DNA from: JAAZPT01 sp964544955
Lineage (GTDB): Bacteria > Bacillota > Clostridia > Christensenellales > Aristaeellaceae
NCBI GenBank assembly: GCA_964544955.1
Contig: CAZJEB010000013.1
Location: forward strand, 1 to 36,029
Length of the DNA: 36,029 nucleotides
Direction of reading: 5' to 3'
Part shown: positions 7,743 to 15,351 of the stretch, piece by piece
Layout: each line of letters starts with the position of its first letter
Numbering within the stretch: position 1 is the first letter of the stretch
Position numbers and translations under genes: made by a program
Notes under the pieces: generated by a model
What the model was told of the DNA's origin: nothing
Seen by the model: only the letters and a program-made list of their open reading frames with translations
Database searches by the model: none

Positions 7743-9281
7743 TTATTGAACTATTTTTAAGTTGGGCAAAAATTCGCTTTGCCAAAATAAGTTGCCATTA
7801 ATATAATCAATAGCCTTTCCATCAATAAAAAACATTACACTTTTCACTTCTTTAATTTTACACATACTATTTACAACAGAATATGCAAATAGTTTTTCTT
7901 GGTTACCATTTACCGACTTGAGTTTTTCAAAAACACTTTGTGCAAAATTTATAGATAGAGTGCTACCATCTAAGGCTAAGCCCAAAATTTCTGCATCCTT
8001 AATTTCAAAATTTAATATGCTTTTACTTTCAGCATCACTATAATCTGTGCCTATCTTTCCCCTAAACAGCTCTAAAAGTATTGTTCTTGGGTTTACATTT
8101 ACAACTTCTGCTATTTCCCTTTTTACTTCAACAAGCCTATCACCCTGTGTATTTGAATAATACAAGGATAGGTCTTTTACAATAAAACCTGCAAGTATTG
8201 GCCTGCTAATAAGGCCATTATCAAAGCTTTCTGTTTTTATTATTTCCCCTATATTATTTGTTAAGCTTGTTAGCATTGTATCACCAATATACACCCTTAT
8301 ACCCGCTAGGTTTGGTATAAATGTGCTTAGGCTGTTACCTATCATAGCAATTGAAGTATTCCTATCAAGGTTTGATGCCTTTAAAACATCATCAAATATA
8401 TTTTTAAACCTTAGCGTAATTAAAACTCCACCCGCTTCCCAATCGCTAACTTGTGGTTGGGTTGATAATAAATCATAAAAACTTGGTATTTTAATTCGGT
8501 TTGGGCTATGGCTTGTTTCAAGTTCCCTAATTATCTTAGATGCCATATCCGCGGTGTTTGCACTAGCAAAACTAATACTACGCATTTCAGGAACAATTCC
8601 CTTACCTGAATTAGATGGGTAATAAAGGCTTGTAGGCATTTCTATAACTCTACCTTCATTATTAGCCTTATTCCTTGATTCTAATAGTTTTATATGGTTA
8701 GCAAAAGAATTATAGTCATTCTCCCTTTTAAGCACTCCCATGGGCATGCCTGTATTAATATCAAGGGCAACAGCTTTGTCCGCCACTAATATATTTACAT
8801 AATCTATACCACTAAAGTCACACAATGTTTCAGCAATGGAAGAACTTAGCAAATAAAATTGGTCACTATTAAGCCTTAAAGCATTCGCGGTTAAATTAAC
8901 GCTTGCTACATTCCCCGATAGCTCTATTGGATTATTCCCAAATAAACCAATATCATACCCAAAAGTTGGTGATGCCAAGTTGTCATCACCTTCATACTTT
9001 AAAAGGCTATTTATTACAAGCTCATATGCATTATCTGCCAAGCTAAGCTCAACAGGCAATTTTAAAACTCTAAGTACGTTTGTATATCTATCAGGCAAAT
9101 AAATGGAGGCACTATGAAAATATTTAAGCCTAGAATCTCCCCTTGGGGCTTCAATGCTAGTTTGAGCTACTGGTAAGGGCAAAAATTCTTTATTTTCACC
9201 ATCTATACCAAAATTTGCACAAGAGCTAACAAATAGGCTTAAAATAGCGCAATATATTATTAAGCTAAGTTTTTTATTCAT
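7743..9281 (-). CDS. GerMN-domain lipoprotein, long form
   Basis: A 512-aa predicted lipoprotein: signal peptide with lipobox LFVSSC and acylated cysteine C21. Residues about 55-190 and about 395-505 each look like GerMN (sporulation/germination-type) modules, with the hydrophobic strand pattern and the closing 'vxfxxDGK' motif (FFIDGKA near 490). The centre, about 230-390, resembles a further diverged copy. GerMN modules occur in GerM and in actinobacterial LpqB; their ligand is not well established. The start ATG overlaps the stop of the preceding GerMN gene in an ATGA, and the kinase and regulator lie upstream, so it belongs to a signalling operon. The function is likely extracytoplasmic modulation of the kinase or an envelope role (inference). 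Confidence 0.8.
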   Translation of the reverse strand: MNKKLSLIIYCAILSLFVSSCANFGIDGENKEFLPLPVAQTSIEAPRGDSRLKYFHSASIYLPDRYTNVLRVLKLPVELSLADNAYELVINSLLKYEGDDNLASPTFGYDIGLFGNNPIELSGNVASVNLTANALRLNSDQFYLLSSSIAETLCDFSGIDYVNILVADKAVALDINTGMPMGVLKRENDYNSFANHIKLLESRNKANNEGRVIEMPTSLYYPSNSGKGIVPEMRSISFASANTADMASKIIRELETSHSPNRIKIPSFYDLLSTQPQVSDWEAGGVLITLRFKNIFDDVLKASNLDRNTSIAMIGNSLSTFIPNLAGIRVYIGDTMLTSLTNNIGEIIKTESFDNGLISRPILAGFIVKDLSLYYSNTQGDRLVEVKREIAEVVNVNPRTILLELFRGKIGTDYSDAESKSILNFEIKDAEILGLALDGSTLSINFAQSVFEKLKSVNGNQEKLFAYSVVNSMCKIKEVKSVMFFIDGKAIDYINGNLFWQSEFLPNLKIVQ

Positions 9282-10243
9282 ACTGCACCTTCACTTAAAT
9301 AGCTTATTAGTGTTAAAAATGAATTTTCATCTACCTTCCAAATGCCATTAATATTCAACATTTGTAGGGGGTAAACTATAGCATCAGTATTTCCATCAAA
9401 ATATAACGTTAATATTACTACAGCTTTATTACCCATAGGGGATATTGTACCCTGGGAAAGGTCAAACTCCATAGGGCTATTTATTTGTGTTAATAAATCC
9501 CTAAGGCTATTAACACTTAAACTATCTTGGTTTCTAGTGTTTTTGCCCAAATATAATATACACTCATTTACATCCATATTAATCCAAGCTTTTACAAGTT
9601 TATCTGCACTTTTTCTAGGGGTAAGTATGCTTGAATCATTCCTTATAATAGGTGGCAATGTTTCATTTTTATCATCAAATAAAAATGAACTCTTTAATCT
9701 ATAAGCATTAGAATTTTCATTATCTGGCTTTATAAATATTTGTATGCCTAAGTAGGGATAATTATCAGTAATTGTAGCGGCAATAGAGTCTAAAACAAGC
9801 TGCCTTGTTGCCTTATCATTTGCATTATAATTAACATTTAAAAACTCTTCTGAAAAAGTAATTGCAAGTATTTTATTGTCATTCAAGGGTACTGCATTTA
9901 GTACATTCAACTCTTGAGGGAACAAGTTAACAAGGTCACCATTAGATTTTTGCGGGCCATAAAGTAGCTCTCTAATTATGGAAAGCTCTGGTATTTCATC
10001 GCTTTTAACCTTAATATCCCTTGTTTCAGCAACAAGCAAATTTTGATTTTTATATGCAAAGTAAAGGTTGGCTGTAACTTGTTTTTCCATATATTCCGAT
10101 GCAACTTCGGAAAAAACAATGTTCTCTGTTTCTGGAAGTTTATTTTCGCCTATGTTTGCATTATTAACGTAATTAATTGTTCCACAGGCGCTTAATGTTG
10201 CAAGGCAAATTGCACAAAATACTATAAGTAAAAGTTTTTTCAT
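9278..10243 (-). CDS. GerMN-domain lipoprotein, short form
   Basis: A 321-aa predicted lipoprotein with lipobox LATLSAC (C20). Residues about 57-170 form one GerMN-like module (strands around VTANLYFAY, a 'LLYGPQ' segment and a final IFIKPD). Residues 200-320 form a separate C-terminal region with an alternating hydrophobic pattern like an NTF2 or Lumazine-binding-like fold; that assignment is uncertain. The start lies seven bases after the kinase stop, and the 3' end overlaps the longer GerMN gene by four bases. Having two successive GerMN lipoproteins behind one kinase suggests they work together outside the membrane (inference). Confidence 0.8.
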   Translation of the reverse strand: MKKLLLIVFCAICLATLSACGTINYVNNANIGENKLPETENIVFSEVASEYMEKQVTANLYFAYKNQNLLVAETRDIKVKSDEIPELSIIRELLYGPQKSNGDLVNLFPQELNVLNAVPLNDNKILAITFSEEFLNVNYNANDKATRQLVLDSIAATITDNYPYLGIQIFIKPDNENSNAYRLKSSFLFDDKNETLPPIIRNDSSILTPRKSADKLVKAWINMDVNECILYLGKNTRNQDSLSVNSLRDLLTQINSPMEFDLSQGTISPMGNKAVVILTLYFDGNTDAIVYPLQMLNINGIWKVDENSFLTLISYLSEGAV

Positions 10244-10250
10244 CAGGCAC

Positions 10251-11687
10251 CTACTTCGCTGCTAAGGGCAGTTCAACAATAAACTCTGTACCCTTATTTG
10301 CATCACTATTTACATAAATCTTGCCACCATGTAGCATTATCATTTGGTATACAATTGAAAGGCCTAAGCCTGTACCGCCTGATTCTCTACTTCTAGCCTT
10401 ATCAACCCTATAGAACCTATCAAATATGTTTTTAAGGTCCTCCTTAGGTATTCCTGCCCCATTATCCCTTACGCTAAGCACAGCTATACGGCCAGTTTTT
10501 CTTAAATTTACATTTATTATGCCATTTTCACCAGTGTACTTAACGGCATTGTCTACCAAGTTATACACAACTTGTTGTAACTTTGCAGAGTCTGCATATA
10601 TTTCACATTCATCATCAAGCTCTACATTTAGCGTTTGATTTTTTTGTTCTGCTAGCAAAGTCATTTTATTGCATATATTTTGAACAAGGTCTGCAAGGGA
10701 AAACTTTGTTCTATCAAGGTTAAGGGCCTTATTATCAAGGGATACAAGGGTTAATAAATCCTTAACTACGGAGTTAAGCCTGTCAATTTCCTTGTTTATA
10801 TCAGTTAAAAACTCCTTAGCTATTTCAGGGTCCATATCATCTTGATATATTATATTTTCAAGCAATATTTTCATTGTAGCAAGGGGGGTTTTTAGTTCAT
10901 GGCTAGCATTTGATATAAACTGGTTACGGCTTGATTCAAGGTTTTCTAACTTTTCACTCATAGTGTTAAATGTGGCTGAAAGGTTTTTAATTTCCTTACT
11001 ACCACGTTCAGCAACCCTAACGGAAAAATCACCTTTACCCATTTTTTCAATACCATGGGTTAATGTGCTTATAGGCCTTGTTATTATGCTAGAAAAAAGC
11101 ATAGCAATAACCATTGATACCAAGGCTGAAACCCAAAAAAACTTAACTATTGATGCTTGTAGTTCATTAAGGTTTGTTATAACATCATCAAGGGAAGAAG
11201 TAAACAAAACAATACCCTGCAAACCTTGGTTGTTTACTAAGTTTGCAGTGCAAATATTTATCCACTTATCTTTACCGTTAGCATTTATTGGGCTAACGCT
11301 ATATGCTCCATAGGCTGAAGATGCTCCCGTATTTAATATATCGGATACTTCTTTTATATTAAGGCGTTGGCCTTCGGCTTTGCCATATGAATCGGCCTGT
11401 ACTTTTCCATGCTTATCAAGCACCATAAGCCTTGCATTATATTCCCCACCAAAACGTTCTAATGTTGTGTTAAGTTGGGGCATATCTGCATTTAAAAATA
11501 AGTGCGTAACGTTTACAGCAAGTTTTTCAACGCTGTATTTATCGTTACGCATTCTTTGAGCAAGCTGGTAATTACCCACAAGGGCTATTGTAGAGCTTGC
11601 AATTGCAATGTATGAGGCGCCTACTATAAACAGAAAAGCAACAACAATTTTCCAGCGTATGGACCCAAAAGGATTGTTAATCTTTAT
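10251..11687 (-). CDS. Sensor histidine kinase (PhoR/WalK/MtrB type), non-AUG start
   Basis: Membrane kinase that should phosphorylate the adjacent regulator. Counted from an ATA at 11687 it has 478 residues: first membrane segment (about 12-34), extracytoplasmic sensor region, second membrane segment (about 183-204), HAMP, HisKA with the phospho-accepting histidine in SNASHELKTPL (about H263), and HATPase_c with DNAVKYT, DNGAGIP and GTGLGLS motifs. The first ordinary start is a GTG at 11579, but it has no ribosome binding site and would delete membrane segment 1. The open frame continues upstream through GSIRWKIVVAFLF, typical of these kinases, to a TAG at 11703. It contains no ATG, GTG or TTG in that stretch. 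The codons ATA (11687) and ATT (11696) are candidates. The frame overlaps the regulator gene by about 11 bases, indicating translational coupling. Confidence 0.85.
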   Translation of the reverse strand: MKINNPFGSIRWKIVVAFLFIVGASYIAIASSTIALVGNYQLAQRMRNDKYSVEKLAVNVTHLFLNADMPQLNTTLERFGGEYNARLMVLDKHGKVQADSYGKAEGQRLNIKEVSDILNTGASSAYGAYSVSPINANGKDKWINICTANLVNNQGLQGIVLFTSSLDDVITNLNELQASIVKFFWVSALVSMVIAMLFSSIITRPISTLTHGIEKMGKGDFSVRVAERGSKEIKNLSATFNTMSEKLENLESSRNQFISNASHELKTPLATMKILLENIIYQDDMDPEIAKEFLTDINKEIDRLNSVVKDLLTLVSLDNKALNLDRTKFSLADLVQNICNKMTLLAEQKNQTLNVELDDECEIYADSAKLQQVVYNLVDNAVKYTGENGIINVNLRKTGRIAVLSVRDNGAGIPKEDLKNIFDRFYRVDKARSRESGGTGLGLSIVYQMIMLHGGKIYVNSDANKGTEFIVELPLAAK

Positions 11688-12360
11688 CGGTAAAATAGTA
11701 GCCTACCCCCCATTTTGTAAATATATATTCTGGGTGAGCGGGGTCACTTTCAATTTTTTCACGCAAACGCCTAATATGAACGTCAACTGTGCGTGCATCG
11801 CCAGTATAATCGTACTTCCATACGGTTTCAAGCATTTGTTCACGGGAGTATACCCTGCCCCTATTAGTAGCAAACATATATAAAAGGTCAAACTCTTTAG
11901 CAGTTAAGCGAATTTCCTTACCCCTTAATGTAACAACCCTGTTTGTAGAATTTATTTCCATTTCGTGTATTTTCATAATTCCGTGGGAGTCTACACTGTT
12001 TATTCTACGCATAATTGTTTTAATACGAGCTTTAACTTCCAATATATTAAAGGGCTTGGTCATATAATCATCGGCACCATATTCTAGGCCTAAAATTTTA
12101 TCCATATCCTCACCCTTGGCGGTAAGCATTATAATTGGCACGTTGCTATGTTCACGTATCCTTTGACAAACGGTAATACCGTCCATTTTAGGCAACATAA
12201 CATCAAGCAAAACAAGGTCAAATTTGCTTGCAAAAAACTTGGCCAAAGCCTCCTCGCCATCAAAAGCGGACTCGGTTTCATAGCCATCTTGTTCCAAAGT
12301 ATACTTTAAACCTTTAACTATTAAAGGTTCGTCATCAACAAGCAATATTCGTTTAGCCAC
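11677..12360 (-). CDS. OmpR-family response regulator
   Basis: A 227-aa two-domain transcription factor. The receiver domain (1-120) has the acidic pocket D9-D10, phospho-acceptor D53, T80 and K102. The winged-helix DNA-binding domain (about 130-225) contains LTAKEFDLLYMF and DARTVDVHIRRLREKIE. It resembles WalR, PhoP and MtrA, but sequence alone does not fix the orthologue. The start is a GTG at 12360, supported by AAGGAGG nine bases upstream. It is the first gene of the operon that continues with the kinase and two GerMN lipoproteins. Confidence 0.92.
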   Translation of the reverse strand: MAKRILLVDDEPLIVKGLKYTLEQDGYETESAFDGEEALAKFFASKFDLVLLDVMLPKMDGITVCQRIREHSNVPIIMLTAKGEDMDKILGLEYGADDYMTKPFNILEVKARIKTIMRRINSVDSHGIMKIHEMEINSTNRVVTLRGKEIRLTAKEFDLLYMFATNRGRVYSREQMLETVWKYDYTGDARTVDVHIRRLREKIESDPAHPEYIFTKWGVGYYFTDKD

Positions 12361-12403
12361 TTGAACATGCCTCCTTAAGAAAAATTCAGATAATTACCTA
12401 TAT

Positions 12404-12432
12404 ATATTACATTATTTTATTAAATATTGCAA
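12404..12432 (-). promoter_or_regulatory. Promoter of the response-regulator operon
   Basis: TTGCAA (12432-12427), a 17-base spacer and TAATAT (12409-12404), about 45 bases before the GTG start. Confidence 0.45.
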
Positions 12433-12517
12433 GGATTCTGCAACATTTAATTCATAAATTGTTTATATGTGTAAATTTTAAAACTTAATTAGTGCATTAA
12501 ATAGGTATTGCAAACGC

Positions 12518-12546
12518 TTTACATTATTTATTAAGGCAAGTATAAT
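12518..12546 (+). promoter_or_regulatory. Promoter of the ECF S component-coaX-hom operon
   Basis: TTTACA (12518-12523), a 17-base spacer and perfect TATAAT (12541-12546). Transcription should start near 12552, right at the first leader hairpin. Confidence 0.65.
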
Positions 12547-12552
12547 GTTATT

Positions 12553-12630
12553 GTTAACTGAAACTATGGTTCAGATTAACGGTTATGTAAACTATTTTGC
12601 GTAGGGTATCTATAAGAACCCGAACGGAGG
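12553..12630 (+). promoter_or_regulatory. Structured 5' leader with two hairpins
   Basis: Hairpin 1: GTTAACTGAA (12553-12562) pairs with TTCAGATTAAC (12570-12580) with one bulged A. Hairpin 2: CGT+GGGT (12600-12602, 12604-12607) pairs with ACCC+ACG (12618-12621, 12624-12626) across a small internal loop; its last G is the first base of the GGAGG ribosome binding site. This could be an operator at the start site, a 5' stabilising stem or a small regulatory RNA element. It matches no riboswitch class that I recognise. Confidence 0.4.
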
Positions 12631-12635
12631 AAAAA

Positions 12636-13250
12636 TTGAATACTAAAAAAGCAACAAAAAACATGGTAGCAACTGCCATGTTGTGCGGTATAACCATATT
12701 GTTGGCTTATACCCCCTTAGGCCTAATACCACTACCTGCCCCATTACCATCACCTACAACAGTGCATATACCCGTATTGATAGCAACATTGTTTGTAAAT
12801 TTATCATCTGGTTTAGTTGTAGCATTAACATTTGGTGTTGTAAGCTTTTTAAGGGCATTAGGTAACCCTGTTGGTCTTAACGCATTTTTTATGAACCCCC
12901 TAATAGCCATAATACCAAGGCTAGCTATACCATTAGTAGCATATTATATTAATAAATTAGTAAGCAATCTACTAAAAAATAAAACTGTTCCATTGGCTAT
13001 ATCATCATTTATGGGTTCAATTGCAAATACAGTGTTTTCACTAGGGTCAATACTACTATTTTATGGTAGCCCCCTTAACGAAATGATAAATAATGCCGTA
13101 GGTAGCGGCGCAGCAGCGGAAAGCTATATGAACAATGCAGCAACCTATTTAATTAGTGTAATAGCTATACCCTATGGTTTAGCGGAAGCTGCCATTGCAG
13201 CATTGTTTGTACCGATAGTAGTTTTAACACTACGCAAAGCAATTAAGTAG
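12636..13250 (+). CDS. ECF transporter S component, probably for pantothenate (PanT-like)
   Basis: Integral-membrane substrate-binding subunit of an energy-coupling-factor vitamin importer, which borrows EcfA/A'/T encoded elsewhere. The 204-aa product has about six hydrophobic segments. Its N-terminal part shows the S-component pattern GLIPLPAPLPSPTTVHIPVLI followed by LTFGVVSFLRA. Substrate assignment comes from context: the next gene, nine bases on, is pantothenate kinase. Other vitamins cannot be excluded. I place the start at the TTG at 12636 because GGAGG ends five bases before it. An in-frame TTG at 12597 would add 13 charged residues and has no such site; it lies inside the leader hairpins. 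Confidence 0.82.
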   Translation: MNTKKATKNMVATAMLCGITILLAYTPLGLIPLPAPLPSPTTVHIPVLIATLFVNLSSGLVVALTFGVVSFLRALGNPVGLNAFFMNPLIAIIPRLAIPLVAYYINKLVSNLLKNKTVPLAISSFMGSIANTVFSLGSILLFYGSPLNEMINNAVGSGAAAESYMNNAATYLISVIAIPYGLAEAAIAALFVPIVVLTLRKAIK

Positions 13251-13259
13251 GAGATTAAT

Positions 13260-14030
13260 ATGATACTAACTTTAGACATTGGCAATAGCAACATAAAAGT
13301 AGCAGTTTTTAACGGCGATAAAATGATAGAATACTGGCGCGTATCAACAAACTACCAGTATACTTGCGATGAATTTGGCGTTATATTTATTGACTTTTTT
13401 ACCCATGCCGGTTTAAACGTTACAGATATCAACGGAATAATAATTTCAAGCGTAGCGCCTACAATAAACTATACAATCGAGCATATGTGCCAAATTTATT
13501 TTAAGAAAAAACCTATTTGGGTTGTACCTGGTATGAAAACTGGCATAAACATAAAGTATGAAGACCCTAAACAACTTGGTAGCGATAGAATTGCTAATGC
13601 TGTTGCTGCTTACCATATTTACAATAGCCCATGTATATTTATAGACTTTGGCACAGCAACTACATTTGGTGCAATAGATAAAAATGGTAGCTTTATTGGG
13701 GGTTGCATATGCCCTGGTATTAAAGTTGCAAGTGATGCATTAGTATCTGGCACTGCTAAATTATCAAGGTTTGAGCTAGTTAAACCTAAAAAGGTTATAA
13801 ATAGAACAACAACAAGCAACTTACAAAGTGGTACAATATACGGTTATATAGGCCAAGTAAGCTACTTGATTGATAAATTTAAGGCTGAGATGAAAGAGCC
13901 AGAAGCCTTTGTTGTTGCAACGGGTGGTATGGCAAGGCTAATTGCAGAGGATATAAAATCAATAGATAAAATTGATGGATCATTAACCTTAAAAGGTTTA
14001 AAAATGTTGTACGAAAAAAATTGTGGATAA
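13260..14030 (+). CDS. coaX: Type III pantothenate kinase
   Basis: CoaX phosphorylates pantothenate, the first step of CoA synthesis; this type is not feedback-inhibited by CoA and needs a monovalent cation. The 256-aa product is the usual length. Motifs: nucleotide-binding LDIGNSNIKVAVF (D6), a GSDRIANAVAAY segment with the catalytic-site aspartate region, and FIDFGTATTFGAIDKNGSFIGGCICPGI. A late ATGGMARLIA completes the ASKHA fold. The ribosome binding site is AGGAG at the end of the ECF gene. Its 3' end lies 13 bases before the chosen start of homoserine dehydrogenase, so all three genes probably form one transcript. Confidence 0.96.
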   Translation: MILTLDIGNSNIKVAVFNGDKMIEYWRVSTNYQYTCDEFGVIFIDFFTHAGLNVTDINGIIISSVAPTINYTIEHMCQIYFKKKPIWVVPGMKTGINIKYEDPKQLGSDRIANAVAAYHIYNSPCIFIDFGTATTFGAIDKNGSFIGGCICPGIKVASDALVSGTAKLSRFELVKPKKVINRTTTSNLQSGTIYGYIGQVSYLIDKFKAEMKEPEAFVVATGGMARLIAEDIKSIDKIDGSLTLKGLKMLYEKNCG

Positions 14031-14043
14031 GGAATATATTGCT

Positions 14044-15312
14044 ATGAAAGAATTGTCACTTGGATTTTTAGGCTTTGGTAACATAGGCGTTGGCGTGTGG
14101 ACACTAATTAACGATATGTATGATGAAATAGCCACAAACAACGGTGTTAAACTTGATATTAAAAAGATTTTGGTTAAGGATATAAATAAGGAAAGGGAAG
14201 TTAATGTAGATAAAAATTTGCTTACATTAAACCCTGACGATGTTATAAATAACCCAGAAATAGATATTGTAGTTGAGTTTTTGGGTGGTGAACAACCTGC
14301 TGCCGAATATATGCTAAAAGCCCTTAAAAACGGTAAAACTGTTGTAACAGCAAATAAAATGGCTTTTGCTTTACATTGGTCAGAGCTACATAACGCTGCT
14401 AAGGAAACAAAGTCTGGCCTATACTATGAGGCGGCAGTTTGTGGCGCAATTCCTATAATAAATGCAGTAACAGAATCCATGCAAGGCAACAGAATAGACC
14501 ACCTTTACGGCATAGTGAACGGAACAACAAACGATATATTAACAAGGATGGAAAAGCATGGTTTAAGCTATTCTGAAGCTTTAAAAATAGCAATGGATTT
14601 AGGCCTTGCAGAGCCCGACCCTTCATCCGACGTGGATGGTCATGATGCTGCATATAAGCTAAGCATACTAGCCTCCCTATGTTTTAAAACAAATGTAAAA
14701 TATAGCGATATTCACATAGAGGGCATAAGCAAAATTTCAAAAACCGATATGGAATATGCTCAAAACTTTGGTTACAGAATTAAATTGCTTGCAATTGCAA
14801 AAAATACAGATGGCCGAATTGAAGCAAGGGTACACCCTACATTTATACCTATTGAACACCCCTTAGCAAATATTAACGGATCAATGAACTCTGTATTTTT
14901 ACACGGCCACGCCTGTGAGGATATGATGTTTATGGGCCGAGGCGCTGGTAGCTTACCCACAGCAAGCGCTGTTGTTAGCGATATAATACGCTCTACCGAG
15001 CATAAATCTCACATATACCCCAACTTTTATAACAACGGCAACTTCGTTGTAGATGAAAACTGGGAAAGTGCATATTATTTAAGGTTCTTAGCTAAAGATA
15101 ACCCTGGTGTATTAAGTAAAATAGCAGGCAGTTTAGCTGATAACAAAGTAAGCATACAGTCCATGCAACAAAAAGGCACATCAACAGATGGTCGCGTTCC
15201 TGTTATGTTTATAACCCACCAAGCCTGCGAAAAAAATATACAAAAAGCCATAAACGCAGTAGGTGAAGATGTTGCCACATTAAAATCTATAATAAGGGTT
15301 GAAAACTTATAA
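14044..15312 (+). CDS. hom: Homoserine dehydrogenase
   Basis: Reduces aspartate semialdehyde to homoserine, the branch point to threonine and methionine. The 422-aa monofunctional enzyme has an N-terminal Rossmann domain (GFLGFGNIGVGVW near residue 6), the VTANKMA motif, the catalytic-domain signature GLAEPDPSSDVDGHDAAYKL and a C-terminal ACT domain (about 345-415, YLRFLAKDNPGVLSKIA), the usual site for threonine feedback. I chose the ATG at 14044, preceded by AAGGA, which puts the Rossmann glycine motif right at the N-terminus. A GTG at 14023 would overlap coaX and add seven residues. The gene ends in a strong terminator. Confidence 0.95.
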   Translation: MKELSLGFLGFGNIGVGVWTLINDMYDEIATNNGVKLDIKKILVKDINKEREVNVDKNLLTLNPDDVINNPEIDIVVEFLGGEQPAAEYMLKALKNGKTVVTANKMAFALHWSELHNAAKETKSGLYYEAAVCGAIPIINAVTESMQGNRIDHLYGIVNGTTNDILTRMEKHGLSYSEALKIAMDLGLAEPDPSSDVDGHDAAYKLSILASLCFKTNVKYSDIHIEGISKISKTDMEYAQNFGYRIKLLAIAKNTDGRIEARVHPTFIPIEHPLANINGSMNSVFLHGHACEDMMFMGRGAGSLPTASAVVSDIIRSTEHKSHIYPNFYNNGNFVVDENWESAYYLRFLAKDNPGVLSKIAGSLADNKVSIQSMQQKGTSTDGRVPVMFITHQACEKNIQKAINAVGEDVATLKSIIRVENL

Positions 15313-15317
15313 TTATA

Positions 15318-15350
15318 AAAAGCTCCTAATAATTAGGGGCTTTTTTATTT
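15318..15350. terminator. Terminator between hom and the GH31 gene
   Basis: Twelve-base-pair stem: AAAAGCTCCTAA (15318-15329), loop TAA, TTAGGGGCTTTT (15333-15344), followed by more T. One G-U pair. It ends the hom transcript and can also stop the convergent sugar operon. Confidence 0.88.
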
Positions 15351-15351
15351 A

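Noticed and set aside
10251..11687. Kinase and regulator as a frameshifted single hybrid gene
   Set aside because: The regulator has a complete domain pair and a normal stop, and the kinase starts with a normal cytoplasmic tail and membrane helix; overlap of neighbouring genes explains the arrangement.
12597..12635. Longer N-terminus of the ECF S component from a TTG at 12597
   Set aside because: It would translate through the leader hairpins and the GGAGG site, and adds a charged stretch not typical of S components.
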